From assembly GCA_017453205.1 (NCBI GenBank), contig JAFTKO010000005.1, positions 1-40,112 on the forward strand: DNA of 40,112 bases, given 5' to 3'. A program made the translations under genes and the position numbers. The notes under the pieces were generated by a model. The model worked only from the letters and a program-made list of their open reading frames with translations, was not told the origin of the DNA and made no database searches. This stretch comes from Clostridia bacterium (GTDB lineage Bacteria; Bacillota; Clostridia; Oscillospirales; CAG-272). Positions 15,571 to 25,769 of this stretch are shown here, one piece after another (within the stretch, counting starts at the first letter, position 1; each line of letters opens with the position of its first letter).

Positions 15571-16347
15571 ATGCGCTGTAAGGTCGTTTTACTGATGGCG
15601 GGCATTTGCGACGGCACCATGCAAATGTGGCGGGAGTCACTGCACCGTTGCAACCGCATCCACATGCCCTTGGAGGGCAGGGCGTTTTACGACGACACCG
15701 GCGGAGCCAAACTGCTGGATACGGGGGAAGCCTATCTCCTCGTCAACAGCTTTGCACGCAACTTTACCCTCCTGCCCGACAGCCGCTATTACCATTTGTT
15801 CCTCGACTTTCAAACCGTCCCGCCGCTTGCGGGCAGTGAGGTACGGGCGCTGGACGTGGAACGCGACGGGGTTGCGCGCGCATTGCTTGCCGCGGTCGAC
15901 GCCATCATCCGTGAGAACGATCCCGAGCGTTGCCGTATTTTGCCCGAGCATACCGAGGCGTTTGCGCAGATCGGCGGGATCCTCGAGGTGCTGATGCGGC
16001 ACTTGCAGGTGCGGCATTCGATCCGCATGGTCGAAAATCAAAAGATCGAGTACGCCATCAAGTACATCGAGGCACATTACGCCGAGCCCTTGCGCAACGA
16101 GGACATCGCCGCACAACTGCACATCGACACCAAGTATCTCATTCGGCTCTTCCGCCGTTACATGGATATGCCGCCGTATCAGTACCTGTCGCAGTGCCGC
16201 ATCGAGCATGCGCTGACCGAGCTGCGGAGTGGAAAATCGGTTGCCGACACCGCCTATTCCTGCGGTTATCAAAGCGAAAACGCGTTTCGTATCGCGTTTA
16301 AGCGCATTATGGGCTGTGCCCCCATTACCATGATCAAAAAATATTAA
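15571..16347 (+). CDS. AraC-family transcriptional regulator
   Basis: The 258-aa protein has an N-terminal cupin-like ligand domain (residues about 1-140) and the C-terminal AraC double helix-turn-helix (about 160-258), with EDIAAQLHIDTKYLIRLFRR and the VADTAYSCGYQSENAFRIAF signature. ATG at 15571 is preceded by AGGAGGT. It ends 24 nt before the L-fucose isomerase gene and is almost certainly co-transcribed with it, so fucose or a related sugar (or a breakdown product) is the likely ligand; this is inference from context. The promoter dyad at 15408 may be its site. Confidence 0.9.
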   Translation: MRCKVVLLMAGICDGTMQMWRESLHRCNRIHMPLEGRAFYDDTGGAKLLDTGEAYLLVNSFARNFTLLPDSRYYHLFLDFQTVPPLAGSEVRALDVERDGVARALLAAVDAIIRENDPERCRILPEHTEAFAQIGGILEVLMRHLQVRHSIRMVENQKIEYAIKYIEAHYAEPLRNEDIAAQLHIDTKYLIRLFRRYMDMPPYQYLSQCRIEHALTELRSGKSVADTAYSCGYQSENAFRIAFKRIMGCAPITMIKKY

Positions 16348-16371
16348 TTTGATAAAAGGAGAACGAAAAAA

Positions 16372-18174
16372 ATGAGAAAGAACCATTTGATCGGCGAGTA
16401 TCCCGTCATCGGTATTCGCCCCGTTATCGACGGCAGACGCGGAAAGCTGGGCGTTCGCGAGTCCCTGGAGGATCAGACCATGGGCATGGCAAAGCGCGCC
16501 GCAAAGCTCTTTGAGGAAAATCTCAAATATTCCGACGGCACGCCCGTCAAGGTCGTCATCGCCGACACCACCATCGGACGTGTGGGCGAAACTGCCGCTT
16601 GCGCCGAGAAATTCAAGCGCGAGGGTGTTTCCATCACGTTGTCGGTCACTCCCTGCTGGTGTTACGGCTCGGAGACCATGGACATGGATCCCCACACCAT
16701 CAAGGGCGTTTGGGGCTTTAACGGAACCGAGCGCCCCGGTGCCGTCTACCTTGCCGCCGTGCTTGCCGCACACGCACAAAAGGGTCTGCCCGCGTTCGGC
16801 ATTTACGGCAAGGACGTGCAGGACTTGGATGACACCACCATCCCCGCAGATGTACAGGAAAAGCTGCTCCGTTTCGGCCGCGCCGCCATCGCCGCCGCCA
16901 CCATGAGAGGCAAGTCCTATCTCCAGATCGGTTCGACCTGCATGGGTATCGCGGGCTCGCAGATCAACGTCGACTTTATGGAGGACTACCTCGGTATGCG
17001 CGTCGAGTCGGTGGACGAGGTGGAAGTCATCCGCCGTATGACCGAGCAGATCTACGACAAGGACGAATATGAGAGAGCCATCGCGTGGGCGAAAGAGAAC
17101 TGCAAGATCGGCTTTGACAAGAACCCCGAGTTCATCCGCAAGACCGATGAGCAAAAGGAAAAGGATTTTGCATTTAGCGTACAGCTCGCTATGATCGTTG
17201 AGGACTTGATGAACGGCAACCAAAATCTGCCCAAGGGCTGTGAGGAGGAGATGGTCGGTCACAACGCCATCGCCGCAGGCTTCCAAGGTCAGAGACAGTG
17301 GACCGACTTCTATCCCAACGCCGACTTTGCCGAGTCGATCCTCAACTCGTCGTTCGACTGGAACGGCACGCGTGAGCCGTACATCCTCGCAACCGAGAAC
17401 GACACGCTCAACGGCATTGGTATGCTCTTTATGAAGCTGCTGACCAACCGTCCGCAGATATTCGCCGACGTGCGTACCTACTGGTCGGAGGATGCCGTCA
17501 AGCGCGTGACCAACTACGACATCAAGGGTAAATCAAAGGATGCGGGTGGATTCATCCACCTAATCAACTCGGGCGCGGCTTGCGTGGACGCAAACTGCCG
17601 TGCGACTGATGAGAATGGAAATTCCACCATGAAGGAATGGTATAACGTCACCGAGGCAGATAAAAAGGCGATCATGGACAACGTCGAGTGGTGTGCCGCA
17701 GACAACGGCTACTTCCGTGGCGGCGGATTCTCGTCGCGCTTTGTCACCAAAGCAGAGGTGCCTTGCACGATGATCCGTTTGAATATGGTCAAGGGTCTGG
17801 GACCGGTGCTCCAGATCGCCGAGGGTTGGACGGTCGATCTTCCCGACGAAGTCACCGATACCCTGTGGAAGAGAACCGACTACACATGGCCTTGCACATG
17901 GTTTGCTCCGCGCTGTGACGGCAAGGAAGGCTCGCCCTTTGAGAACGCCTACGAGGTGATGAACCACTGGGGCGCCAACCACGGTGCCATCAGCTACGGA
18001 CACATCGGTGCAGACCTCATCACCCTCTGCTCGATGCTCCGCATCCCCGTTTGTATGCACAACGTGCCCGAAAAGGACATCTTCCGTCCCGCTTGCTGGA
18101 ACGCGTTCGGCTCTGACAAGGAGGGGCAGGACTACCGCGCTTGCGCCGCTTACGGACCGCTGTTTAAAAAGTAA
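16372..18174 (+). CDS. fucI: L-fucose isomerase
   Basis: The enzyme converts L-fucose to L-fuculose (also D-arabinose to D-ribulose) with Mn2+. The 600-aa protein is full length and collinear with FucI: an N-terminal [18 protein letters not shown] start, a [12 protein letters not shown] segment, the ATENDTLNG region containing one of the carboxylate metal ligands, and [11 protein letters not shown] carrying the conserved histidine. ATG at 16372 follows AAAAGGAG. No fuculokinase, aldolase or permease gene is adjacent, so the rest of the pathway must lie elsewhere. In a gut bacterium the source would be mucin or milk glycans; that is inference. No terminator is evident before the next gene. Confidence 0.96.
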   Translation: MRKNHLIGEYPVIGIRPVIDGRRGKLGVRESLEDQTMGMAKRAAKLFEENLKYSDGTPVKVVIADTTIGRVGETAACAEKFKREGVSITLSVTPCWCYGSETMDMDPHTIKGVWGFNGTERPGAVYLAAVLAAHAQKGLPAFGIYGKDVQDLDDTTIPADVQEKLLRFGRAAIAAATMRGKSYLQIGSTCMGIAGSQINVDFMEDYLGMRVESVDEVEVIRRMTEQIYDKDEYERAIAWAKENCKIGFDKNPEFIRKTDEQKEKDFAFSVQLAMIVEDLMNGNQNLPKGCEEEMVGHNAIAAGFQGQRQWTDFYPNADFAESILNSSFDWNGTREPYILATENDTLNGIGMLFMKLLTNRPQIFADVRTYWSEDAVKRVTNYDIKGKSKDAGGFIHLINSGAACVDANCRATDENGNSTMKEWYNVTEADKKAIMDNVEWCAADNGYFRGGGFSSRFVTKAEVPCTMIRLNMVKGLGPVLQIAEGWTVDLPDEVTDTLWKRTDYTWPCTWFAPRCDGKEGSPFENAYEVMNHWGANHGAISYGHIGADLITLCSMLRIPVCMHNVPEKDIFRPACWNAFGSDKEGQDYRACAAYGPLFKK

Positions 18175-18266
18175 GATCGAGAATTTTGCGGTTTGAACAA
18201 AACAAATTTTTCGTTTTTGCACCTTTTTCCTAAGTCATAAAAACGCATTGAAAGGAGATGTTATTC

Positions 18267-19310
18267 TTGAAAAAGCGCAGTTTATCTGTTTGCATATGTC
18301 TTATTATGTTTCTTGCTTTGATTTTCCAATCTTGCGCGCCTGTCGATTATATACCCGAAGATCCTCAAAATACATCCAAAGTGACGGATACATCCGAAGT
18401 GACAAGTAGGGAGGAAGAGGAAATGAACAAAGTTGAAAATTTGTCTTATTCAACCGCAACGGTTCGGTTTGTTATAAACAAACCGGGTGGAGAGGGAGAA
18501 TTGAGCTATGTTTATCCCGTGGGAAAAACCATTCAACCCGAAGATATTCCGACTCCCAATCATTTCGGAAACTATGTCTTTCACTGTTGGACCGCTGATG
18601 AACGCGGGCTTGACCCGTGTAATCCGGAGGGCTTTTTGGTTAAAGGAGATGTTACGTTTTACGGAAACTGGTATGACCAATCGCTTGCATATGCCTCTGC
18701 CGCAACGACAATCGAATCGCGCGACGGCGGAATTTATAATCTGCCGAAAGGAAAAGTGATTTTTTACGGGGCGTCGAACTTTACACGTTGGACAACACTT
18801 GAAAAGGATATGTCGCCCGAACTTGACGCGCTAAATCACGGCATTGGCGGCGCAACGGATGCGGACTTGCTTGAGCATCTTGACAGGTTGGTACTTCGTT
18901 ATGAGCCGAAAGCCGTTGTAATTCAGTGCAGTAATAACGATGTTGCAAAGTATTCTGATGCGCAATGCAAGCTTACAAAACAGCAGCTTTATAACCGCAT
19001 ACACGAGGCTCTGCCCGATACCACAGTCATATTCGTGTCGCATATGCCGCTGCCTTCGCGGACCGCATATTGGAAAACCTCAAGCAGATTGCAAAATCTG
19101 AATACTTGGGTAAAAAATTTCTGTGAGCAGAATGAAAATTGTGAATATCTCGATGTTTATGATGATATTCTCGAAATTGCAAATGTATATCTTTCCGGAA
19201 ATACAAGCGCATATTTCAATGATGGTTCCCATTTTAATGCCGCAGGACAGGCAAAGTTCTGTGCCGCACTAAAGCCTGCAATTGTGGAGATCATCAATAG
19301 AGAAAACTGA
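18267..19310 (+). CDS. SGNH/GDSL-hydrolase lipoprotein
   Basis: The start chosen is TTG at 18267, because AAAGGAG sits 9 nt before it but directly against the alternative ATG at 18258. The result is 347 aa. A lipoprotein signal peptide ends at FQSC (Cys around residue 23), followed by a Thr/Ser linker. A beta domain (about 65-140) resembles Listeria-Bacteroides (InlB B-type) repeats. An SGNH hydrolase domain (about 150-347) has a FYGASNF block I, where the usual nucleophile Ser is in an ASN context, block III QCSNNDV, and the catalytic DGSHFNAAG block V. It probably deacylates extracellular glycans. The gene is visibly more AT-rich than fucI and its other neighbours, suggesting acquisition. 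Confidence 0.75.
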   Translation: MKKRSLSVCICLIMFLALIFQSCAPVDYIPEDPQNTSKVTDTSEVTSREEEEMNKVENLSYSTATVRFVINKPGGEGELSYVYPVGKTIQPEDIPTPNHFGNYVFHCWTADERGLDPCNPEGFLVKGDVTFYGNWYDQSLAYASAATTIESRDGGIYNLPKGKVIFYGASNFTRWTTLEKDMSPELDALNHGIGGATDADLLEHLDRLVLRYEPKAVVIQCSNNDVAKYSDAQCKLTKQQLYNRIHEALPDTTVIFVSHMPLPSRTAYWKTSSRLQNLNTWVKNFCEQNENCEYLDVYDDILEIANVYLSGNTSAYFNDGSHFNAAGQAKFCAALKPAIVEIINREN

Positions 19311-19356
19311 TTTTCAATTTGTTTGCAGTTGGATGACATGGCAAAGTGAAAAAAAC

Positions 19357-19391
19357 AAAGCCCCGCAATTCGATCCGAATTGCGGGGCTTT
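19357..19391. terminator. Bidirectional terminator between lipoprotein gene and recX
   Basis: A perfect 16-bp stem (19357-19372 and 19376-19391) has the loop ATC. On the minus strand it is followed by a T-run (TTTGTTTTTTTC), so it is a good terminator for recA-recX; on the plus strand the T-run is short. Confidence 0.85.
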
Positions 19392-19501
19392 CAGCGTGTA
19401 GACAAAAAATGTTAAATCGCACAAAACCTCTCGTCGCTTTTTCTTTGACCGTATAGGCGCAAATGAAAAAAGGCTACGCAAGCAATTATTTTTCTAATAT
19501 A

Positions 19502-20170
19502 TCACTTTTCAATCTTGCCAAACGCTTCACGGATTTCGGCCAGCGAATAGCCGTACCGTCCGAGAGAGGCGATGAGGCGGCGGCGCTCGTCGTGCTCGGT
19601 GGGAATGACGGCGTAGTGCTTGCACACAAGCTTGGCGCAGTTTTCGGCAAAGTCGACCTCCTCCAACAAAGCGGGGAGCTCCGAAAGTGCCTCATTGCCA
19701 AAGCCGCGGTTCCAAAGATGGGCGTAGATACGCTTGGAGCCCCACAGCTTGCCAAGACATATTTCAAACTCACGGCGGAGGTCGCTTTCCTCGTCGATCA
19801 ATCCCATTTCCCGGAGCCTTTGTGCCGCTTGTGCAGCGGTCTCGCGCAAAAATCCGCGTTGGATCAGCTTTTGCGTCAGCATTTGCACCGAGTTGGCGCC
19901 ATAGGAGAGCAGATTTTCACCGCAACGGATGGCTTGGCAGAGCTTTGAGGCGTCCTCCAAGCGTTCATAGGTTTCCTCATCGATCACACCGCGCACGGGC
20001 TTGAGCTCGTAATATTGCTCTACGGTGAGCAATAGGCGCTGTTCCTCCCGATGTTCCCCCGATTCGAGAAGAACACGCAGAGCCACCTCGGCGCCGTCGT
20101 TTTGCGCGTGGAGCGAGCGAATGGTGATGGTCATGGGCGCATTATGAAAATTTCGGTTGGTGTTCGTCAT
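19502..20170 (-). CDS. recX: Regulatory protein RecX
   Basis: RecX binds RecA filaments and limits their activity. The 222-aa protein has the tandem three-helix repeats of the family ([51 protein letters not shown]). An N-terminal beta extension of about 60 residues is present, as in longer Firmicute RecX proteins. The ATG at 20168-20170 overlaps the recA stop codon in an ATGA arrangement, so translation is coupled to recA. The strong terminator at 19357 closes the operon. Confidence 0.9.
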   Translation of the reverse strand: MTNTNRNFHNAPMTITIRSLHAQNDGAEVALRVLLESGEHREEQRLLLTVEQYYELKPVRGVIDEETYERLEDASKLCQAIRCGENLLSYGANSVQMLTQKLIQRGFLRETAAQAAQRLREMGLIDEESDLRREFEICLGKLWGSKRIYAHLWNRGFGNEALSELPALLEEVDFAENCAKLVCKHYAVIPTEHDERRRLIASLGRYGYSLAEIREAFGKIEK

Positions 20171-21282
20171 TCATCGGCACCGTCCTCGGATAGGCGCAGG
20201 TCAAAATCGTCGTCCTCGTCCACTTCAAATTCTTCGGATGCCGAGAGCTTGACGTCTTGGCTCATGGCACGTACCTTTTCCTCAATCTCCTGCATCAAGG
20301 CGGGGTTGCTTTCAATCATCTTGCGCACATTCTCCTTGCCTTGACCGATGCGCTCGCCGTTGTAAGAGAACCAAGAGCCGCTCTTTTTGATGATCTCGAG
20401 CGTAATGGCGTAGTCCAAAATTTCGCCCGAAGCCGAAATGCCCTTGCCGTACAGGATATCAAATTCCGCCACGCGGAAAGGAGGTGCAACCTTGTTTTTG
20501 ACGATTTTGCACTTGACGTGGTTGCCGTAAACATCGTTGCCGTCCTTGAGCTGCTCGGTCTTGCGGACATCGATGCGCACCGACGCAAAGAATTTGAGCG
20601 CGCGACCGCCGGAGGTGGTTTCGGGGTTGCCGTAAATGACGCCGACCTTTTCACGGATCTGGTTGATAAAGACGAGCACGCAGTTGCTCTTGGAGATGAC
20701 GCCCGAGAGCTTGCGCATTGCCTGAGACATCATTCTTGCTTGGACACCGACCATCGACTGTCCCATGTCGCCCTCGATCTCTTGACGGGGAACCAGCGCG
20801 GCGACCGAGTCGACCACGATGGCGTCCACGGCACCCGAGCGTGCCAGCGCTTCACAAATTTCCAAAGCGTCCTCGCCGCAGTCGGGCTGAGAGACCAGCA
20901 GGTCGTTGATGTTGACGCCGAGGGCTTTTGCGTAAATGGGATCGAGCGCGTGCTCGGCATCGATGAACGCCGCAGTGCCGCCGCCCTTTTGCACCTCCGC
21001 CAAAATGTGCAGAGCCACGGTGGTCTTACCCGAGGACTCGGGACCAAAGATCTCGACGATACGTCCGCGCGGGACGCCGCCGATGCCGAGGGCAAGGTCC
21101 AAAGAGAGCGAACCCGTATGGATTGCCTGTACTTCCATGCGGGTGTTCTCGCCCAATTTCATGATGGAGCCCGCGCCGAAGTTGCGCTCGATCTGCGACA
21201 TGGCGGTGGCAAGCGCTTGCTTCTTGCCCTCCGCGTCGAGGTTGACCGGAACTGCCGGCTTGGTCTTTTTTGATGATGCCAT
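20167..21282 (-). CDS. recA: Recombinase RecA
   Basis: The central recombinase for homologous repair and the SOS co-protease. The start chosen is ATG at 21280-21282 ([10 protein letters not shown]), with AAAGGA 12 nt upstream, giving 371 aa; further upstream codons would run into the leader. Walker A is GPESSGKTT (residues 80-88). The DNA-binding loop region [10 protein letters not shown]...ETTSGG is intact, and the acidic C-terminal tail (DEDDDFD) is typical. It is the first gene of recA-recX. The promoter is consensus. I could not find a clostridial/Bacillus LexA box (CGAAC-N4-GTTCG) near it. Confidence 0.98.
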   Translation of the reverse strand: MASSKKTKPAVPVNLDAEGKKQALATAMSQIERNFGAGSIMKLGENTRMEVQAIHTGSLSLDLALGIGGVPRGRIVEIFGPESSGKTTVALHILAEVQKGGGTAAFIDAEHALDPIYAKALGVNINDLLVSQPDCGEDALEICEALARSGAVDAIVVDSVAALVPRQEIEGDMGQSMVGVQARMMSQAMRKLSGVISKSNCVLVFINQIREKVGVIYGNPETTSGGRALKFFASVRIDVRKTEQLKDGNDVYGNHVKCKIVKNKVAPPFRVAEFDILYGKGISASGEILDYAITLEIIKKSGSWFSYNGERIGQGKENVRKMIESNPALMQEIEEKVRAMSQDVKLSASEEFEVDEDDDFDLRLSEDGADE

Positions 21283-21340
21283 AATCGATTTTGTCCTTTC
21301 CGTGGGCGCACCTCGCCCGTCTTTGGTGTTGATTGCCCTT

Positions 21341-21369
21341 ATTATACTCCTTTTTTTGCCGTTTGTCAA
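21341..21369 (-). promoter_or_regulatory. Promoter of recA-recX
   Basis: TTGACA (21364-21369), 17-nt spacer, TATAAT (21341-21346) on the minus strand: a fully consensus promoter. No SOS-type operator was recognised within 60 bp on either side. Confidence 0.85.
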
Positions 21370-21529
21370 GGGGTTTTACAAATAAATTTTTCCGTTTTTG
21401 GAATTTTAAAAATGACTTTTGCTTTTTTTATCGGTTTTTGTTGGTTCCGAATTCCGAAAATGAATGATTTGGGACGGTGACCATATATGAATACCGACGC
21501 GGGATTTTGTAAGGCGTTTTGTCATGAGA

Positions 21530-21650
21530 GTAAAGCTGTTTTTTGAAAGGACTCCTTCCACCGCAAGCGCCACAGTCGTCAAGACGACTTCACGCTGTTG
21601 TGAAGCGACTGAGGGAGTTGACCATGGGCAAATTTATTTTTTTGTGAAAG
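21530..21650 (+). repeat. GAGGGAG-type intergenic repeat, copy 2 (degenerate)
   Basis: It contains TTTTTTGAAAGGACTCCTTCC, then GCGCCACAGTCGTCAAGACGAC (a small hairpin, GTCGTC-AA-GACGAC), then GAAGCGACTGAGGGAGT. It is related to the copies at 26170 and 35166 but rearranged. Confidence 0.55.
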
Positions 21651-21784
21651 GACAAAAAATGTATCGGTTTGGTTTTGTCCGTCTATCACTCTCAAAACAT
21701 TGTTTGAATTGTTCGGCGGAGCGTGTGGGACACCTCAGAGAGCGCGGAGCGGGGAGCCCGTTTTTGTCCCTAATTATGCTCCGC

Positions 21785-22020
21785 TTCCATTTCCATTCAC
21801 ATTGTCATTATCATTGTTATTTTCATTATCATTCCCATTATCATTTCCATTATCATTATAGGCTTTTTCGGCTTTTTTATCAAAGCGTTCGGTTTTTTAA
21901 AAAAGCATTCCCCCTATCAGTCCCTGTCTCTGTAACAGTATCTGTATCAATATCAGTATCAGTATCACTCTCATTTGCAGGCACTTGCTTACATTTGCTT
22001 GCATTTGTTTGCAATTGTCG
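21785..22020. repeat. Three blocks of degenerate hexamer repeats upstream of ftsK
   Basis: Block 1 (about 21788-21858) repeats CATTNT-like hexamers (CATTATCATTTCCATT style). Block 2 (about 21915-21975) repeats TATCAG or TATCTG-like hexamers. Block 3 (about 21976-22015) repeats TTTGCTTGCA-like units. The period is a multiple of three, so any frame reads as alternating residues. This is low-complexity DNA and I do not call a protein from it. It lies between the recA promoter and the ftsK promoter in a gap of about 760 bp with no gene. Confidence 0.7.
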
Positions 22021-22065
22021 GCTTTTGTTTTTTGAAAAAAACTTAAAAAGAAAATCAAAATCCCC

Positions 22066-22094
22066 TTGAAATCGGCGGTTGAAAATGGTATACT
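22066..22094 (+). promoter_or_regulatory. Promoter of ftsK/spoIIIE
   Basis: TTGAAA (22066-22071), 17-nt spacer, TATACT (22089-22094), with the ATG 39 nt downstream. Confidence 0.7.
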
Positions 22095-22133
22095 ATATGA
22101 TGGTATATTTTCCGCAGAAAGGAATTTTGATAA

Positions 22134-25100
22134 ATGACAGATCAAGAAAATCGAAACCCGTCCGCCGAGCCGACCTCACAAAAACAGATCGGGAACACCG
22201 AAAATCTGCTGAGTGATTTTGGCGCGGGGCAGAGAAAGCCCGCGGCTCCGTCCTCGGAACCCGCACAGGGGACGGGCGGCGCGTCGGCATCCTCTGAGAC
22301 ATCGGCAGGGGAGAGCGAAGCCCCCAAAAAGGCCGCGCCGAACCATACAAATAAAACAACGTCCACGCAAAAGAAGAGCACGACCGCCCAAAAGAGCACG
22401 GCGGGGAAGAGCGCTTCTTCTTCCTCCGCAGGCGCGAAAGCAAAGACCAAAAACGAGAGCGCCAAGGAGAAAAAACAGCCCGAAAATGTCAAGGCGTCCA
22501 CCGCGAGCGGAAATGCGCCCAAAAAGGAAAAAGCCAAGGCCTCACAGATCGATCTTGACAATCAGCCGCGCTCGGCAAGACCGGCACATCAAGTCATTCC
22601 CTATGCGCTCATCGTACTGGCGGTGTTTGTTCTCGTGTCACTGGTGCTCAATCTTTTTTGCAACCGCGGCAACGTCCTGGAGGACAACCCCGAGGCGCAC
22701 TGGATGGGCATGTTCGGCTACTACATTTGCTACGGTCTGTTCGGCTTGTTCGGCCCTGCGGTGTTCGTTCTTCCGTTCTTATTGCTCAATTTGGCGTTCT
22801 TTTGGAAGAAATACATCGATTGCCGTGTGACGATCTCCAAGATCGTGGTGTCGTTTTTGTTCATGCTGCTGCTCGGCGCCGCCATTCATGTGGTGTGCTT
22901 GACGCAGTTTGATGTGTCGATTCGCAATTTTTCCGCCGAGGATCTGATCTACTACGGCGCCAAGATGACGGGCGGCGGTCTGCTCGGCGGTAAGCTGGGC
23001 TACTTTATGATGGTCTACCTCAATGTCGCGGGCTCGCTGATCGTTTCGATCTGTCTGCTTGCCGCGGCGCTCTTCTACTTCCTCGGCATGACGCCCCAGC
23101 ACCTGTGGAACAGCTACCGTATGCGCCGTTCTCTGCGTGCCGAGCGCAATCCGAGCATGAGTGAACAGGACGCCGAGGCCGCACGCAACAAGGCGGCGAT
23201 GGACGAAAAAATCCGCCGTGTGACGGCAAAGCAGATGACCATTGACGACGAGCAAGAGACGGGCGCGCCTGCGGGAGCCGTACAGGTGACCGAGACCGCG
23301 CCGCCGAAAAAGTCCCCCGAGGACAAGCTTGCCCCCATGCCTCTGCCCAAGCTTGATCCCAATGACGGCTCGAGTCTGTTTGTCCCGCGCGACGTCAATC
23401 AAAAAATGAAGGAGGAAAAAGCGGCAAAGATCGCCGAGGCGGCGAAAGCTTCCACGCCCCCTGCGGCGCCGACGGCACAACAGCCCGCAAAGCCTGCGCC
23501 CGCCGCTGATCCCGCGCAAAACCGCGATGCCGCCGTGGACCCGATCTTCCCCAAGACCGCCGAGTCCAAGCAGGTGCGCAAGGTCCCCAAGGAGGATCGT
23601 AATTTTGATCTGCGCAACGTCTTTATCGAGTTGGATGACACCGACAAGCCCGCAAAGCAACCGCCCCGCGGTCACGCGCCCGTACCTCCCGAGGTCCCGC
23701 TGACCACAGGCAAGCGCCCTGCGACAGCGACCGCAACGGGTACGGCAAACGCCGCACGTCCCGCACAGCCGCAGAGACCTGCCGCACCGAACGGAACCGT
23801 AAGCGGAGTCGCAAGCGGTGCGCCCGCGCGTCCCGTGATGCCAAAGGCACCTACTGCGGCACAGCCCGCACGTCCTACGGCGGGAGCTCAACCCACGTGT
23901 CCTGCCGCGCCCACGGCACAGCCCGCACAAGGCAAGGCGCCGTCTCTTTCGGCAGTCAAGCCCGCCGCTCCCACGGCGACTGCGAAGGCACCCGCCAAGG
24001 GAGATGCCGCAAAGCCGATCTTCCGTGCCGCCGACAACAGCGGAAAGAAGGATTTCGGTCTTTCCAACGAGGAGTTTGAAAAGCTGGAAGCCAACCGCGT
24101 GGTGTTGCCCTCCAAAAACGGAGCCAAGGCGCCCGCCAAAGCCTCTGCCGCCCCCGACAAGGAGCCTGCGGCAAAGGATGCGGCAAAAAAGCCCGATGCC
24201 AAAAAAGAGGCAACGCTGCCTCCCGCAAAACCGGTGTCTCCCAAAAAGTATGTATTCCCGCCCATCTCCTATCTGCAGCCCGGGGAGCCCATGACGGCGG
24301 AGAACCGTGCCGAGATTCAAGCCAGTATGACACAGCTTGCCGAGACGCTTGCAAGCTTTCATGTCCGCGTACAGGAGATCAACTACTCCTGCGGACCTAC
24401 CGTTACCCGTTACGAGGTCATTCTCGCACCCGGTGTGCGTGTGCGTACCATCACCAACCTTGCCGACGATATCGCGCTGGCATTGCGCTCCTCGGGCGGT
24501 GTGCGTATCGAGGCGCCCATCCCCGGCACCAATGCCGTGGGTATCGAGGTCCCCAACAAGACGCGCACGACGATCTATCTGCGTGACTTGATCGAGTCCA
24601 AGGAGTTCGCCAAGTCGACCAGCAAGCTCAGTGCCTGCCTCGGCGCCGACATTGCGGGAGACCCCATCATCTTTGATATTGCCAAGATGCCCCACCTTTT
24701 AGTTGCGGGTACCACGGGTAGCGGTAAGTCGGTCTGCATCAACTGTATCATCATGAGCCTCCTTTACAAGGTGCGTCCCGACGAAGTCAAGCTCGTGCTC
24801 ATCGACCCCAAAAAGGTGGAGTTCAGCATTTACAAGAACATCCCCCATCTGATGGCTCCCGTGGTCACCACGCCCAAGGACGCGGCGGGCGCTCTGCAAG
24901 CCGCCGTGGAGGAAATGGAACGCCGCTTTGAGGTCTTTGAAACGGTAGGCGTGCGCGACATCAAGGGCTATAACTCGGTCACTGCGGACGATCCCGACAT
25001 GCCGTATATCCCGCACATGGTCATCATCATCGACGAGCTTGCCGACCTCATGATGACGGCAAAGAACGAGGTCGAGACCGCCATCTGCCGTATCGCGCAA

Positions 25101-25733
25101 AAGGCGCGTGCTGCGGGTATGCACCTCATCATCGGTACCCAGCGTCCGTCTGCCGACGTTGTCACGGGCTTGATCAAAGCCAACGTGCCCTCCAGCATCG
25201 CGTTTGCCGTCAAGTCGCAGGTCGACTCGCGTGTCATCCTTGACCACGGCGGTGCCGAGGCTTTGACGGGACGCGGAGACATGCTGTTCGTTCCGATCGG
25301 TGCGATGCGCGACACCCGTGTGCAAGGTGCGTTCGTTGATGACAAAGAGGTCGAAAAGATTTGTGAGTTCATCCGCGCCACCAACGGCACGGCGCAATAT
25401 GACGAAAAGTTTATCGCCAAGCTCAAGGAGCTCGCCGCGCAATGCGGAAACAAGGGCAAGAGCAATGACGATCTCCCGCCCGCCGCTGATGGGGAAAAGG
25501 GTGACGATCCCAAGTACGCCGATGCTGTCCGCGTTGCCATTGAGGAAAAGCGCATCTCGACCTCGCTCCTGCAACGCAAGCTGGAAGTCGGCTACTCCCG
25601 TGCCGCCAAACTCATCGACCGCATGCAGTCCGAGGGCATCGTCTCGCCCCCCGACGGCTCCAAGCCCCGCACCATCCTCATTACCCCCGAAGAGTACCTC
25701 GAACGCTTTTTCGATAACTCCGAAGAGCAATGA
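22134..25733 (+). CDS. DNA translocase FtsK/SpoIIIE
   Basis: A membrane-anchored, hexameric ATPase that pumps chromosomal DNA through the division or sporulation septum. At 1199 aa it is much longer than Bacillus SpoIIIE. Residues 1-155 are a Lys/Ala/Ser-rich cytoplasmic leader. Four membrane segments lie at about 160-330. A very long Pro/Ala/Lys-rich linker runs to about 700. The motor has Walker A GTTGSGKS (about 859-866) and Walker B VIIIDELADL (about 964-973). A winged-helix gamma domain (about 1125-1190; VGYSRAAKLIDRMQSEGIV) recognises polar DNA motifs. ATG at 22134 has AAAGGA upstream. It is monocistronic. The length comes from low-complexity sequence rather than an added domain. Confidence 0.95.
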   Translation: MTDQENRNPSAEPTSQKQIGNTENLLSDFGAGQRKPAAPSSEPAQGTGGASASSETSAGESEAPKKAAPNHTNKTTSTQKKSTTAQKSTAGKSASSSSAGAKAKTKNESAKEKKQPENVKASTASGNAPKKEKAKASQIDLDNQPRSARPAHQVIPYALIVLAVFVLVSLVLNLFCNRGNVLEDNPEAHWMGMFGYYICYGLFGLFGPAVFVLPFLLLNLAFFWKKYIDCRVTISKIVVSFLFMLLLGAAIHVVCLTQFDVSIRNFSAEDLIYYGAKMTGGGLLGGKLGYFMMVYLNVAGSLIVSICLLAAALFYFLGMTPQHLWNSYRMRRSLRAERNPSMSEQDAEAARNKAAMDEKIRRVTAKQMTIDDEQETGAPAGAVQVTETAPPKKSPEDKLAPMPLPKLDPNDGSSLFVPRDVNQKMKEEKAAKIAEAAKASTPPAAPTAQQPAKPAPAADPAQNRDAAVDPIFPKTAESKQVRKVPKEDRNFDLRNVFIELDDTDKPAKQPPRGHAPVPPEVPLTTGKRPATATATGTANAARPAQPQRPAAPNGTVSGVASGAPARPVMPKAPTAAQPARPTAGAQPTCPAAPTAQPAQGKAPSLSAVKPAAPTATAKAPAKGDAAKPIFRAADNSGKKDFGLSNEEFEKLEANRVVLPSKNGAKAPAKASAAPDKEPAAKDAAKKPDAKKEATLPPAKPVSPKKYVFPPISYLQPGEPMTAENRAEIQASMTQLAETLASFHVRVQEINYSCGPTVTRYEVILAPGVRVRTITNLADDIALALRSSGGVRIEAPIPGTNAVGIEVPNKTRTTIYLRDLIESKEFAKSTSKLSACLGADIAGDPIIFDIAKMPHLLVAGTTGSGKSVCINCIIMSLLYKVRPDEVKLVLIDPKKVEFSIYKNIPHLMAPVVTTPKDAAGALQAAVEEMERRFEVFETVGVRDIKGYNSVTADDPDMPYIPHMVIIIDELADLMMTAKNEVETAICRIAQKARAAGMHLIIGTQRPSADVVTGLIKANVPSSIAFAVKSQVDSRVILDHGGAEALTGRGDMLFVPIGAMRDTRVQGAFVDDKEVEKICEFIRATNGTAQYDEKFIAKLKELAAQCGNKGKSNDDLPPAADGEKGDDPKYADAVRVAIEEKRISTSLLQRKLEVGYSRAAKLIDRMQSEGIVSPPDGSKPRTILITPEEYLERFFDNSEEQ

Positions 25734-25769
25734 GAGGGTTCGAGAAAGTTGAATGTAAGCTTTTTAACG

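Noticed and set aside
21283-21420. LexA/SOS box upstream of recA
   Set aside because: No CGAAC-N4-GTTCG or close variant was found around the promoter.
21524-22069. Open frame reading alternating His-Tyr/His-Phe and Ser-Val residues
   Set aside because: The pattern follows from hexamer DNA repeats, there is no ribosome binding site, and the minus strand gives an equally regular pattern. Treated as repeat DNA.
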